DNA of 25,983 nt. Source: Haplomitrium mnioides (taxonomy: Eukaryota > Marchantiophyta > Haplomitriopsida > Calobryales). Below, in pieces: positions 10,084 to 20,125 of the stretch. The notes beneath the pieces are model-generated. The model was not told the origin of the DNA, searched no databases, and was given only the letters and a program-made list of their open reading frames with translations. Every line of letters begins with the position of its first letter. Within the stretch, counting starts at the first letter, position 1. The stretch covers positions 23,140 to 49,122 of the forward strand of contig JBNGIS010008298.1 of assembly GCA_049999725.1 (NCBI GenBank), read 5' to 3'. The position numbers and the translations under genes are program-made.

Positions 10084-11111
10084 CGTTTTGTAAGGTTGTA
10101 TTGCAGGAGTTGCAGAGTTCAAGCCAACAATCATTTAGTAGAGGCACACAATAGAGGGAGGGAGAAGAAGGGTGTTCGCGGGGACGCTGTCAGCCATCGA
10201 TTCAGGTACCTAAAGCAAGATTCAAGAAATCGGAAGAACCCTTGGCACAATGACCCTTGGCAAGTGTGAAGGCCTCTCAAGAGCCATAGACTCTCAAACA
10301 GCTACTAAGAGTAGGGCGCATGGTTCCTAGGAGGAGAACATGATCATGGAGGAAGGATTAGTAGAGGGTAGTGATCGCCAGCCAGAGGAGGGGTCCTAAT
10401 TTACAATCCGAAGCAGGCCAGCGAGAATCTGTGGACCTTAGGAGGATGCGGAGATCGAGGTCGAGCAGGGGGGAAAGGAACGCCCAATCCAGGTGAAGCG
10501 ATCCGAGGAGGAAGAACGAATCATGAGAAGAAATCCAAAGGCAGTCAGAGGAGGCAGATCGCGGACTTGTCCTACAGCGGCCACAAATCAGGAAGCAAGG
10601 ATCGGGGACGAAATGAGGAAGCAAGGTCAGCACAAGGGCGAGCTAGGCTAAAGAAGGGGGACGCCTCAATCCCACAAGCAAGAGCGCGCCTTGCAAGGGT
10701 CGATTGAGCACTTTTCGAATCCGCGGATCCTAGCGGAAACGCGGAGTTCCCTGAACGCCCCGCGAGATTCCATGGAAACGTGGCATCTCCGGAGCGATTC
10801 ACGGGATTCCACGGAAGACGTGAAAGCCCTAGGGAGTCCGAGGATCTGCGAGAAGCTGCCTTCCTAAGTGGGGATCCCACTTAACAGGGTTTTGATCCGT
10901 CTTACGACGTAGGGGTTCCACTTAAGAGGGATCTGTGAGGAGTCCAACAGGGGAGCAACGAGGACGACTCGAAATAGTGACATATCGTGGGTCTGGCCGA
11001 AGGAAAATGGAAGAGTGCTGGAAGGGTAATTCATCGGAGATCCGAGCAGAAGAGGATCGTGGAAGCCAAAGGGGCGACTTAGCGCGAATCCAACAGGAGG
11101 AAAAACAGAGG

Positions 11112-11211
11112 NNNNNNNNNNNNNNNNNNNNNNNNNNNNNNNNNNNNNNNNNNNNNNNNNNNNNNNNNNNNNNNNNNNNNNNNNNNNNNNNNNNNNNNNN
11201 NNNNNNNNNNN
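11112..11211. other. Assembly gap (100 N)
   Basis: Exactly 100 N interrupt LTR-B, a usual placeholder length. The flanks (aaaaacagagg and ccattgcaaatcg) align with LTR-C at 20995-21005 and 21119 onward. The missing piece there is 113 bp (21006-21118), so the true gap is probably close to that size. Confidence 0.97.
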
Positions 11212-11667
11212 CCATTGCAAATCGTCCAACGGGAAGAAGGTTGAGCCAGAAGGGCGATATGGCGTCGATTCGGTTGGGAGAAACGAGGGATATGCCAAAA
11301 AAACGATCTATCGATGAATCGGGAAGCAAGATGAGGTCGACCAAAAAATCAAGCTAACGTCGGTGAGACTGACGGAGGAGCAAGCGGCACCAAAAGGGTG
11401 ACTCTTCGCAGCTTTGGCATAACCAAGGTAGAAAGGTCGACATGGTACGGTCGGCATCCAAAAGTTCAAAAAAGGCAAACGGTCTGAAAAGACCTTGCAG
11501 TTCTTATATCGAGCTTTTGGAAATATTAGCGAAGGGAGCCTCAGGCATACCCATAGTTCTTATTTTGAAGGTACGACAAAACGATGACATCGGCACAAGT
11601 TCTTATTCGGCGAGCGTAGGGAGTCCGCGGAGGGTTTCGGAAACGTGGACAAATGAGAGTGAAGTCC

Positions 11668-12035
11668 ACGGGTCAACTTCGGAAGAAGGGTCAGCACGAC
11701 GGTCCGTCTACCCCCTTATGAGGTGACATCGGGCGGTGGCCTTTGGACGACATGGCGCTCTGAGATGCGAGGAGGGGCTTCCGTGGGTCAACTTCGGAAG
11801 GAAGTTAACCGACGGTCCGCCTACCCCTTTGCGGAGCGGCGTACGACGACACCTTTCAGATGACGTGGCGACTCAGGGAGCCTCGAGCAAAGTCAGAGGA
11901 CACGCGACAAGCACATGAGAGCTCATCGGACCTCAGATCGCGAGCGAGTCAACTTCAGAAAGGGGGGTCAGCGCGACGATCAACCTACCCCCTTGCGAGG
12001 CGACGTCGGACGGCGGTGCATTGGATGATGTGGCG
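11668..12035 (+). repeat. Three ACGT-core modules inside LTR-B
   Basis: The module starts (gtcaacttc) are at 11672, 11787 and 11948, spaced 115 and 161 bp exactly as in LTR-C. Each carries a cgacggtcc-type block, a cctaccccctttgcg-type block and an end of the gatgacgtggc type. The best core is at 11861-11869; the first and third ends have decayed to gacatggc and gatgtggc. Confidence 0.7.
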
Positions 12036-13110
12036 TACGGAGAACAAAGTGGGATCTACGGGGGGAATCTGTGGAGATTTCGTGGACTAGGTTCCATGGG
12101 GCGCTTCATAACTCTTTTTCGAAGAGCCCATTCGGACTTGGTTTCGCAAGAATCAGCAGAATCTGGACCCGCGAGATTTTTCGGACCCCTATTGCATTAC
12201 CGTTGTACTTGGATCTTCCTAACTACATGACAGGACACGCGACGCCTTCTCCCATTATGTGGCAACGGGAATAACGACCGCAGGAGACACACGTCGTCTC
12301 CTCCTATTCCGAAGCCAACGAGATTAACGACTATTCATCGGATCGGGCTCGCGAGATCAGCGCGCGGGGGAGTATACCTTGATGACCTTCAAATTTCTTT
12401 GGATTGATGCACGGGCGATTGCAGGAAGCAACAGCAACCGCAAGACAAGAGAATTGCGCATGGTAAGGCAGGGGTGAAGAATTCAATGAGGAATTGCGTG
12501 AAGCGGGTATACTAGCTCCAGGGGGCCAGGGGGATTCGGAGGTGGATTGGAGAGGCGCCGAGAATCGCAAAGTGAGGAGCTTTGGATGCTTGGGCAATCT
12601 AGGTGAACTCGTCTTTACCGGTGGACCAGAGCGGAGGTGGACCGATACGATAGTTCGAAGGAATTTTTGGCTTGTTGAGAACTAAGGAGAGGCTACCAAG
12701 TGAGGAGCTTGGAGTCGTCTCGACAATTCCTTGTGCAAGCGCATCAACCCAAAGTGTTCAAAGTACACCCTGGTGTGATTCTTCAAGTGGAGTTGAGAGG
12801 AGGGGGTTGCGTTAGTGCCTACGCACTACGCAAGATGACTCGTCAAGGCTCGAGGATGGAGTGAGCTACATGCAGTTGGGAAAACTATCTTCCAGAGGTG
12901 GAAGTCAAAGAAATCCTCTTCCTAGCCTGAGGAAGTAAAAGTAGGGCTTCTCGCGAGGGAAGTTGAAAAACTATCTAGAGAGGAGGGTGTGTGGGTAAGT
13001 TGTTGGAAGGCTGGGCTGCATGTTGTAAGGCAGCAAGGATTTAGAAGGGAGGGAATCGTTGGTGGAAATCCAGAGGGCCTTCAAAGACTCTGTTCCTCTT
13101 GCAAATATTG

Positions 13111-13116
13111 TATAAA
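13111..13116 (+). promoter_or_regulatory. TATA-like box in LTR-B
   Basis: TATAAA lies in caaatattgtataaactat, about 280 bp before the proposed LTR end, a reasonable place for an LTR promoter. The same sequence is present in LTR-C (23057-23062). LTR-A has changed at this point. No transcription start can be shown from sequence alone. Confidence 0.35.
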
Positions 13117-13392
13117 CTATTTGTGCATATGTGTAGTTAGATTTCCTTTTTGCAAGTGTGTTCTAGAGATTGGTTAGATTAGGAGGCATCAAGGCCAGCT
13201 GAGCAGACCATGGGACAGATCTGAATGGGGAGTCCAATCCCTTGACACAATTCTGATTGCCTAGGGGTGAATGCTCTCTACCTCTCCTGTTGGATAGTTT
13301 AGGTGTTAGATCATATTAGGATAATTAGGCATTAGTTGCATCAATCCTGTGACAACCCTGAGAGGGGGAGTCTAGACTTGTCTTGTTGAACA

Positions 13393-13937
13393 TTGGTGCA
13401 GGTCACACCACTCATTCTGCCCCAAGCACAAATAAGGTGGCAGGGCCTAAGTCATTGGGTCTTTTGAATAAAGCGGAAGAATTACACAAAGCTTAGTTGG
13501 GGGTTATGGATATGGACTTGGGAATGTTTGAGTAACTAATTTGAGTGCAACCAGAAGTGAGAGAGAGTGGTGTGTTAAAGGCTGGAAAGGAAAGGAAGAA
13601 TCCTTAGAGCTTGAAAGTGGTAACTGGCAAGGGGCCATCTCAGAAAAGAACCTGAAAGCCCACAAGCTCTCCTTCCCTACACTCAAAGCAAGATCGGAAA
13701 AGGTTAAGGCCTGGAACAGGGGAGCAACTTGAATTTTTGGCGCTAAAAGGAAGGCCAAAGGTTTGGAGAAACCTGAGACCAACCCGAACCAGAGACATCA
13801 CTTTGTGCACCTGAGCCTCAAGTCAGTTTGTGAGGGAGCCACTTCCTAGGAATAGAGCAACTGGGGGTTGAGACTGTTGAGGAAGAGTGGCAAAAAGAGG
13901 AGATTTCTAGGTAGAAGTGGCAGTGGCCATTGGAGGG
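13393..13937 (+). other. 5' leader of element 2, with candidate primer-binding site
   Basis: This noncoding stretch lies between LTR-B and the gag ATG. The candidate primer-binding site begins at 13394 (tggtgcaggtcac). The first 340 bp are nearly identical to 23339-23672, the leader after LTR-C. The stretch aggggagcaacttgaat near 13718 corresponds to the point where two other family copies in this window break off. Confidence 0.6.
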
Positions 13938-14753
13938 ATGGCCAATCCTATACCACCTTCTGGGCTTCGAGGGAGATTCAAATATAAGTTCTTCAAGGGA
14001 CGCCCGAAGGATGAACCAAATGCATAGCTAGATGATCTTGAGAACACTACAGCAGCCAATGGGAAAGCCCATGTCAAGATTGGAATCCTGCCAGCAGTGC
14101 TAAAGGGAGAGACCTAGCCCTGGTACAAAGACCTGCCAGACAATGTCAAGAGGGTCTGGCATGCATTCAAGGTGGCCTTCAGAGCAGAGTTCCGAGGGAT
14201 TGGTGAAGAGACGAAGGCACTGATCAAGATGGGTCAGTTGAGGATGAAGAAGAAGGAGTCTGTGAGGAAGTTCCTCCAACGGTTCAAGAAAGTGGCGAGG
14301 AAGCAAAACCCTCCAACCACTAATGGGATGCTCACAACATGGTTCTTGGCAACGCTCTCCAGAGGAATTGGGACCTAGGTGCGCCAAACGGATCCTCAGA
14401 CTCTCGATGATGCAGTCAATGCGGCCAGATCCTATGTGAAGGCTGCTATCACCAGTTCCCGGAGGAAGGCAAGGTCCAAATATGACTCTAATGATTCCTC
14501 AAACACCTCAGACAATGACGAAGAAACGGATCAGAGTTCTGAGTCCTCCTCGAAAAGTGAGAATGAGTCCAATAGCAGCAGCTCAGAGGAGGACAGGACA
14601 TCCAAAAAGAAAAAGAAGAAGAAGGACCTGAAGAAGAAGCATGCCAAGGAGAGTAGTCATCGCAAGGGTGCCAGCAAAGGAAGATACAAGAAAGATGAAC
14701 CTGAACCCGAGGCGAGCAAGAAGTCAAGGGGAGGGATCGAATTGAGGTGTTGA
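13938..14753 (+). pseudogene. gag: gag (capsid part) of element 2, three internal stops
   Basis: This is the Gag frame from MANPIPPSGLRG to the TGA at 14751-14753, 816 nt, as in element 1. The conserved pieces are GRPKDEPNA, WYKDLPDNVK, AFKVAFRAEFRGIGEE and LRMKKKESVRKFLQRFKK. The tail is Ser/Glu-rich, then Lys-rich. Three TAG codons stand where element 1 has TGG, CAG and TGG (near 14026, 14117 and 14376), all single transitions. No frameshift is seen within this frame. The knuckles follow in the -1 frame after an 8-bp gap. Confidence 0.85.
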
Positions 14754-14761
14754 GCGCCAAG

Positions 14762-16570
14762 ATGGAGGTGATGAACATACTCTTGGCATGAATCAAGTCG
14801 GAGGGCATGCCTTTGCCAACCAGAAGAGTTGGTGTCTGGTGCATCAGGTGTAAGCAGCACGAGCATTCCTCCCAGGAATGTCCAAACGACACGAATGTTG
14901 TGCACTATCTGAGGGAAGAAGCACTAGAGTACATCAGGGAGGAAGTGGAGTATGTCTTGGAGGAGGCCCCATGAATAGTGTATAAAATCAATGGGGGGCC
15001 TCGTACAATTCTAAGCAGGCCCGTAGGAGGGAACGCATGGCCTATGACTCAATGGACAGCAAATCGGCCTCCCAAAATGACAATTATAGTCTGTTGGAAT
15101 TGTGGCCAACCCGGCCACATTTCCTCTAGCTGTCCAGAGCCGCGGAAGAGCGGTTATGGCCAACCGCCTTCCCTGTGCTTCCAATGCAAAAAGGAGGAGA
15201 ATGTGGCCATGAATTGTCCAAACAGAAGGCTAGATGCTGCTCCTAGACCAAGTGCAAATCCTCCTCCCCCCGCAATTGTCAATCTAATTACTTTGAAGAT
15301 GGAGGAGGAAGCGGAATTGTTGGGCTGGGAGACACCAACTCTCGAGGATTGTTTCTGGGTGATGACCCCAGCAGAGGCGAAGGCCTCAAAGAGAAGCCAG
15401 AGGATGTCCCAGCGTAGAGCTAAGAAGGAAGTAGCTCAAGCGGCCTCGCCTCGAATTGATTCAGATTATCGAAGAGAATCCAAAATGGTTCTACCCCAAG
15501 CAGCAGGACTAGGTGAGAAAACAATTGGAGGCTTTGGAGGCCCTGGAAGAAGAGCAAGCATCCAAAAAGACCCTCAAGGAGGTCTGAAAGCAGTAGGGAG
15601 AAACCAGGAAGTGCAGAAGACAGTTGCAGTTGCGGAAGAGGGAACGAAAGCCACCCCCTACAACATTCAAGCGGATGTAAGGAAATGTCCTGTCATGGCC
15701 ACAGTAGGCCAATTGATCAAAGATAGCCCTTTGTATTGAAAACAGCTCCGAGAATTGCTGATGGGAGCGAAGAGGAAAAAGAGGCTACCTAAGGTCAGCA
15801 GATCTGCAACTAGTCTGTGAGGACAAAGGGGCCATTGAGATCGACATCCAGATCGCAGGTTGCACATTGTCCTTGGTGCCCGTATATGGAGGGGCAGGTG
15901 TCAACATCATGGTAGAGGAGACTGCTCACAAGCTCGGATTCACGAAATTCCAGCACACCGCCCAAATCATGAGGCTGGCGGATGGGTCGCGTGTGAAGCC
16001 ATTGGGCTCTCTCCTTCAAGTTCCAACATTCATCAAAGGGGAGGAATTCAAGCTCAATTACTTGGTGATACGACCCGCTAGAGCATCTCCTTACCCGGTG
16101 CTGATTGGGAGACCGTGGCTGTATGGGGCCAAAGTAATGCACAACTAGGGGAATTCTACACTGGTGTTCGGCCCTGAAAGAACAAAAATGCATTACAACC
16201 TTGTTCCTCACCTGGGAGAAACGCAATCAGAGGCGGAATACGACAGTGAGTGGTTCGAAGAGGAGGAAGATTCGGAGTACCACTACTGGGTACAGATGGT
16301 GAGTAAAGCGACAGAGGAGGATCTATCGGAGGAGGGAGTAGTTTCCGTCAATCAAATCTAGTTATCTACTTATGACAAAACAGAGCATCAGTGGGATGGG
16401 TCCGCGGAAGATCGGACCAGAGCTGAGAACACTAGGATCCGAAGGGGGGATAGATCCGAAGTACCTCATCGGATTCAGAAAATGGACACGGAGAGGTCTG
16501 TAGAAGCTCCTCGGGAGGAAGGAGGAGTGAGATTGGCTACTCTGATGCCAGCAGGGGACAGCAGGGGAAG
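14762..16570 (+). pseudogene. pol: ORF2 5' part of element 2: nucleocapsid knuckles, protease and linker
   Basis: The frame starts at ATG 14762. Knuckle 1 (14840-14881, CIRCKQHEHSSQEC) and knuckle 2 (15092-15133, CWNCGQPGHISSSC) are intact. Knuckle 3 (15176-15217, CFQCKKEENVAMNC) has lost its zinc-binding His, which is Asn at 15200-15202. The protease has VPVYGGAGVNIM, with Tyr in place of the catalytic Asp (15885-15887), so it could not cleave. Damage: TGA in place of GGG (near 14789) and GAA (near 14972), a short out-of-frame stretch between about 15480 and 15600 that later returns to frame, TGA at 15737-15739 (CGA in element 1), an 8-nt deletion near 15796, TAG at 16146 (TGG in element 1) and TAG at 16359. 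The acidic linker EYDSEWFEEEEDSEYHYW is kept. Confidence 0.85.
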
Positions 16571-17401
16571 GAATGAGATGGGGGTGGTGAGAGATGCCCA
16601 ACACAAGCAGCTGGTGGTCCAAGAGGGACACACTTTCCACATCGGATCCCAATTGCCTAGGAAAGCAAAGCAGGTCCTCACCCAACTCTTACACAATTAC
16701 AGTGGCGCCTTCTCTTGGAGTCATGTAGATCTGAAGAGAGTCCCCAGGGAATTGGGAGAGCATAGGATTGACCTGGAGCCCACAACAATCCCAGTATGCC
16801 AACGACAATATCAAATGAATCTCCCATTCTCCCTGCTAGTAAAGGAGGAGATAGACAAGCTCCTGGAGGCAGACTTCATATACCCTGTCCTCAACAGCAA
16901 GTGGGTGTCTCCCTTGGTAGTGGCACCCAAGAAGGTGGGACATGATGGAGAGAAGAAAATCCGTGTCTGCCAAGATTTCCGAAAACTGAATGAGGCCACG
17001 AAGAAAGATCACTACCCATTGCCCTTCACAAATAGGGTGCTGGACTTGGTGGCAAGGCAGGAGGTATATAGTTTTTTCGATGGGTACTCTGGGTACAATC
17101 AAATCTAGATCCGGGAGGAGGATCAGCTCAAAACAACACTCATCACGAAATGGGGGGTGTTTGCTTTCAGGAGGATGCCTTTTGGCTTGTGTAATGCACC
17201 AGGTACTTTTCAGAGAATGATGATGAACATCTTCCATAACTACCTCAAAAAGTTCTTGAAGGTGTTCATTGACAACTTCGTGGTGTATGGCAAGCTAGAG
17301 GACCACAAGCGGGATGTGAGGCTCACGCTTTAGAGGTGCAGGGAAACTGGGCTGAGGCTAGACCGCACCCAAGAAAATGTTTCTTTGGGGTGAAGGAGGG
17401 G

Positions 17402-17406
17402 ATTCT
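17402..17406 (+). repeat. Target-site duplication attct, left copy (right copy 17895-17899)
   Basis: attct stands immediately before TGTAAC and again immediately after TTACA. With the insert and one attct removed, the RT sequence reads ggggattctccttggacac and aligns without a break to ggggatactcctcggacac of element 1, which confirms the empty site. Confidence 0.95.
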
Positions 17407-17894
17407 TGTAACACTACACATATATACACAAGTTAACACAAACACATACGAGAGAAGCGCACAAGGACTTCAAAAACCCACAAGGTAAGAGATGCCAAAC
17501 AAGGCACTCTCCCTTCTTTATATACTTGATAGAAAGCTCCTTGCTTACAAAGGTAGAGGAACCTTATTGGTTCCTTTTCTATCCTTTTCTCATTGGACCC
17601 CTCTTTTCTCTCTCACTCTGATTGGACCACCCTTTACTTTACTTCTGCTTCTGCCACGTGTCCTTATCTTTAGACCCTTCTCTTTACTTTAGTTCTCCGC
17701 TTGCCACGTGTCCTTATCTAGACTCCTTCTTTCACTTTAATTCATTGACTTTTTCTCCTCTTGCCACGTGTCCAACTCTCTATAATAGCAAGCTCTTTTT
17801 GTTACTCTAACTTAGTAATATCTTTCTAGACATAGTTGATACTATATCTTATGTTATTTTTAGCCATAACTTACTAAAGTTAGTGATCATTACA
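17407..17894 (-). mobile_element. Nested solo LTR, 488 bp, unrelated family
   Basis: It has TG..CA ends with the 5-bp inverted terminal match TGTAA/TTACA, and a 5-bp target duplication. No primer-binding site, purine tract or coding region is present, so this is a solo LTR left by recombination between two LTRs. The minus orientation is inferred from a good TATA box (tatataaag, the complement of 17516-17524) about 110 bp from the end at 17407, with regulatory-type boxes upstream of it. It is far more AT-rich than the host element and shares no sequence with it. Its size and ends suit Ty1/copia or small Ty3 LTRs; the superfamily is not decided. It inserted after element 2. Confidence 0.92.
17655..17770 (-). 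promoter_or_regulatory. Three G-boxes (CACGTG) in the U3 of the solo LTR
   Basis: CACGTG occurs at 17655-17660, 17705-17710 and 17765-17770, each inside tgccacgtgtcc; the first two are followed by ttatct. They lie about 130 to 250 bp upstream of the TATA box when read on the minus strand. The flanking bases make each a (C)CACGTGTC/GACACGTGG site, the form bound by plant bZIP and bHLH factors. Repetition with flanks (ctcttgccacgtgtcc) suggests a tandem duplication of 50-60 bp. Regulation by light or abscisic acid is inference. Confidence 0.6.
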
Positions 17895-18570
17895 ATTCTC
17901 CTTGGACACCGAATTTCCAACAGAGGCATTGAGGTGGATTAGAAGAAGATCACCAATTGGATGAATATAGCCTTTCCTACTAGTCTGAAAGAGGTGCAAG
18001 GCTTCTTGGGGTGTGTTGGGTACTATCGACGATTCATCAACCAATTCGTCTTAGTGGCTATGCCACTCACCCAAATGACCAAAAGGGGTAGCACATTCGA
18101 GGCCACTCTTGAAAGACTGGAAAGTTTCAGGGAATTGAAGAGGAGGCTAGCCAGTGCCCCGGTGTTAGTCCCTCCCAGTTGGGGAAGAGACTTCCATATA
18201 ATGATTGATGTATGTGGGTTCTGCATTGGAGCAGTGCTGTCCTAGATGGATGATCAAGGACATGACTACCCCATCTACTTTGCCAGTAGACTGCTAGCAC
18301 CAGTAGAGAAGAATTACTTTGCAACAGATTGGAAGGCTCTGGGAATCATTTATGCCCTGAAGAAGTTCAGGCATTACATGTTGCATCACAAGGTGATCTT
18401 CCACACGGATCACAATGCGCTGAAGTACATGGTAAACAAGCTAGACATCACCGATCGAATTGCAAAGTGGGTACTTCTGTTGCAAGAGTTTGATTTTGAA
18501 GTCAGGATCAAGCTTGGGAAGAAGCACAGCAATGCAGACTTCTTCTTCAGAATTGCAAGGCCTATCAACC

Positions 18571-19943
18571 AACAGCAAGTGGGAGATGAATTCCCGGACA
18601 AACACCTGTTCCAAGTGAAGGTGGGGAGGGCCATGGAGTACGGCTACATCACCGAGCTCCTTAGTTCCGCTCAACTCCCCCAAGGCAACAACAGAGAGGA
18701 GGCTCCTATTTTCCTCAGAAAGGTGAGACCATACCTCTTGATTAAAGGAATATTACACAAGAGAGGTTATGATGGGATGATCAGACGCTGCTTGGAGCGG
18801 GATCAGTCCACAGTGGTAATGCAAGCACTCCACGGAGAGGAGGTGGGAGGCCACTTTGTTGCTGACACCACCATCAAGAAGGTTCTGGATGCAGGATATT
18901 GGTGGCCCACTTTGCACAAGGATGTGCATTTCTGGGTAAGAAGATGTGATGCATGACAGAGGACAAGGAGGCTTGTAGCAAACCAACATCATCCTTTGGT
19001 ACCCATCATCCCCTTGGCACCATTTGAGAAGTGGGGGATCAACTTCATCGGTCCCATTGCACCTTCCACTCAAAAGGGCAACAGGCACATTCTGTTGGCC
19101 ACAGATTATGCCACAAAGTGGGTGGAGGCCAAGACAACTAGGAAGGATGATGCCAAGATAGTGGCAGCCTTCTTATATGAGTAAATGTTTTGCAGGTTTG
19201 GGCCTCTTTTGGAGCTGGTCAATGATCAGGGGACGCACTTCATCAATCATGTGATCAAAGACCTGACCAATCAGTACCTGATCAAGCACAGGAGGACCAC
19301 AACTTACCACCCCAAGGCTAATGGCCTAACAAAAAGAGCCAATGGGATCATGGGCAAAATACTTAGCAAGACAGTAGCAGCAAACAAAGCGGATTGGGAC
19401 CTGAAGTTGCTCACTGCCACCCATGCCTACAATTTGGCTTACAAGACCACAACATGGCATAGTCCTTACTTTTTGGTCTCTGGACAACATGCCCTGGTGT
19501 CAGTGGAGTATGAGGTGCCTAGAAGAAGGATGCTGGAGCAAGAAAGGATGGCTGAGGATCATAGCAGAAGGGAGAGGCTATACCAATTGGAGAATTTGGA
19601 GGAGACCAGGGAGTTAGCCCAAGAGAGGTTGGAGCACCAACAGGAGCTTAGGAAGAAACAACATGACAAGAAGCTCAAACCAGCTGATCTCCAAGAGGGA
19701 AACCTAGTGTTGTTATATGACAGCAGGTTTGTGCATTTTCCTCGAAAATTGCACACCAGATGGATGGGGCCATTCGTTCTGAAGAAGTTCCACAAGAATG
19801 GGTCATCAGAGCTGGAGACGTTGGAGGGTCACAAGTTTGCCAACAGGGTGCACTTCGACATGCTGAAGAGGGATGAAAATCAGGAGGAACCAGAAGAGAG
19901 CCCAACTATGACCTCATCAAGGGCGCCCAGCAACCAGAGGTAA
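18571..19943 (+). pseudogene. pol: Integrase and C-terminal region of element 2
   Basis: The frame is continuous with RNase H. The HHCC motif keeps both His (LHGEEVGGHF), but its last Cys codon is TGA (18954-18956). The triad is broken at two points: WGINFIGP has Asn for the first Asp (19041-19043) and GLTKRANG has Lys for Glu (19332-19334). The middle Asp in NDQGTHF (19224-19226) remains. TAA at 19182-19184 lies at the same codon as TAG in element 1. From 19185 to the stop at 19943 the frame is open: a charged coiled stretch (RERLYQLENLEETRELAQER) and EGNLVLLYDSRFVHFPRKL..RWMGPF. No chromodomain follows. Confidence 0.88.
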
Positions 19944-19948
19944 GCTCT

Positions 19949-19952
<4 letters not shown>

Positions 19953-19979
<27 letters not shown>

Positions 19980-20001
19980 TTTGTGGGGGGGAGGGGGGGG
20001 G
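19953..20001. repeat. (TG)13 followed by interrupted G runs
   Basis: TG repeats fill 19953-19978, then G runs with one A fill 19985-20001, just downstream of the pol stop and matching the tract of element 1. It lies in the element 3' untranslated region, well before the purine tract that adjoins LTR-C. Confidence 0.93.
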
Positions 20002-20110
20002 TGTTTCGTGGGGTTGTTTTGCATGAGTTACAGAATTCGAGCTAGCGACCAACAGGAGAGGCACCCACCAATTGAGGGAGAAGAAGTGTGTTCGCGGAGA
20101 CGCGTCACAC

Positions 20111-20125
20111 TTGAAGGGGGAGTTA
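20111..20125 (+). other. Polypurine tract of element 2
   Basis: ttgaagggggagtta lies directly before the LTR-C start. The same cacacttgaaggggragttat string precedes LTR-D at 23682-23701. RNase H-resistant purine tracts at this place prime plus-strand DNA synthesis in LTR elements. LTR-B lacks this tract. Confidence 0.75.

Larger units (their letters stand above)
1424..13392 (+). mobile_element. Element 1: degenerate Ty3/gypsy LTR retrotransposon with unlike LTRs
   Basis: The order is LTR-A, leader, gag, NC-PR-RT-RNase H-integrase, short 3' untranslated stretch, LTR-B. No chromodomain or envelope-like frame follows integrase: only 160 bp separate the pol stop (10028) from LTR-B. The coding part is broken by several frameshifts and stop codons. 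The two LTRs belong to different subfamilies and differ by a roughly 590-bp block, so this is not a simple insertion with its own LTR pair. It is better read as a recombinant sharing LTR-B with element 2. A target-site duplication cannot be checked because LTR-B runs into the next internal region. Confidence 0.9.
10189..13392 (+). repeat. LTR-B (subfamily II), shared by elements 1 and 2
   Basis: It begins tgtcagccatcgattcagg, which aligns with LTR-C (tctcagccaacgattcagg at 20126) and in its first 11 bases with LTR-D. It ends gttgaaca before ttggtgcaggtcac. The length is about 3204 bp including the 100-N gap. It matches LTR-C along its whole length, about nine differences in 260 bp in the last third and clearly more in the CpG-rich first two thirds (by eye). 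It serves both as the 3' LTR of element 1 and the 5' LTR of element 2. The purine tract expected just before it is missing. Confidence 0.87.
16571..18570 (+). pseudogene. pol: Reverse transcriptase and RNase H of element 2, split by a solo LTR
   Basis: RT runs from LPRKAKQVLTQLLHN through HRIDLEPTTIPVCQRQYQ, WVSPLVVAPKK, VCQDFRKLNE, VYSFFDGYSGYNQI and FRRMPFGLCNAPGTFQ, all well kept. The catalytic motif reads VFIDNFVVYG: the second Asp is Asn (17274-17276). After GLRL a 5-nt insertion (17362-17366) shifts the frame, and the 488-bp solo LTR sits at 17407-17894. The gene resumes with LLGHRISNRGIEVD, then TAG 17940-17942, a stop shared with element 1. RNase H keeps Asp in MIDVCG and in HTDHNALKYM (18408-18410), but its Glu is Lys (DWKAL, 18333-18335). 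Further stops: TAG at 17106 (TGG in element 1), near 17331 and at 18243 (CAG in element 1). Confidence 0.88.

Noticed and set aside
9900-10188. Chromodomain or envelope-like gene after integrase
   Set aside because: The frame ends at 10028 soon after the GPF-type C-terminus, and only 160 bp remain before the LTR; element 2 has 182 bp. No aromatic chromodomain cage residues or membrane segment is seen.
17492-17810. Leu/Phe-rich ORFs with apparent membrane segments inside the solo LTR
   Set aside because: They come from pyrimidine-rich DNA in a sequence with clear LTR ends, target duplication and promoter features on the opposite strand.
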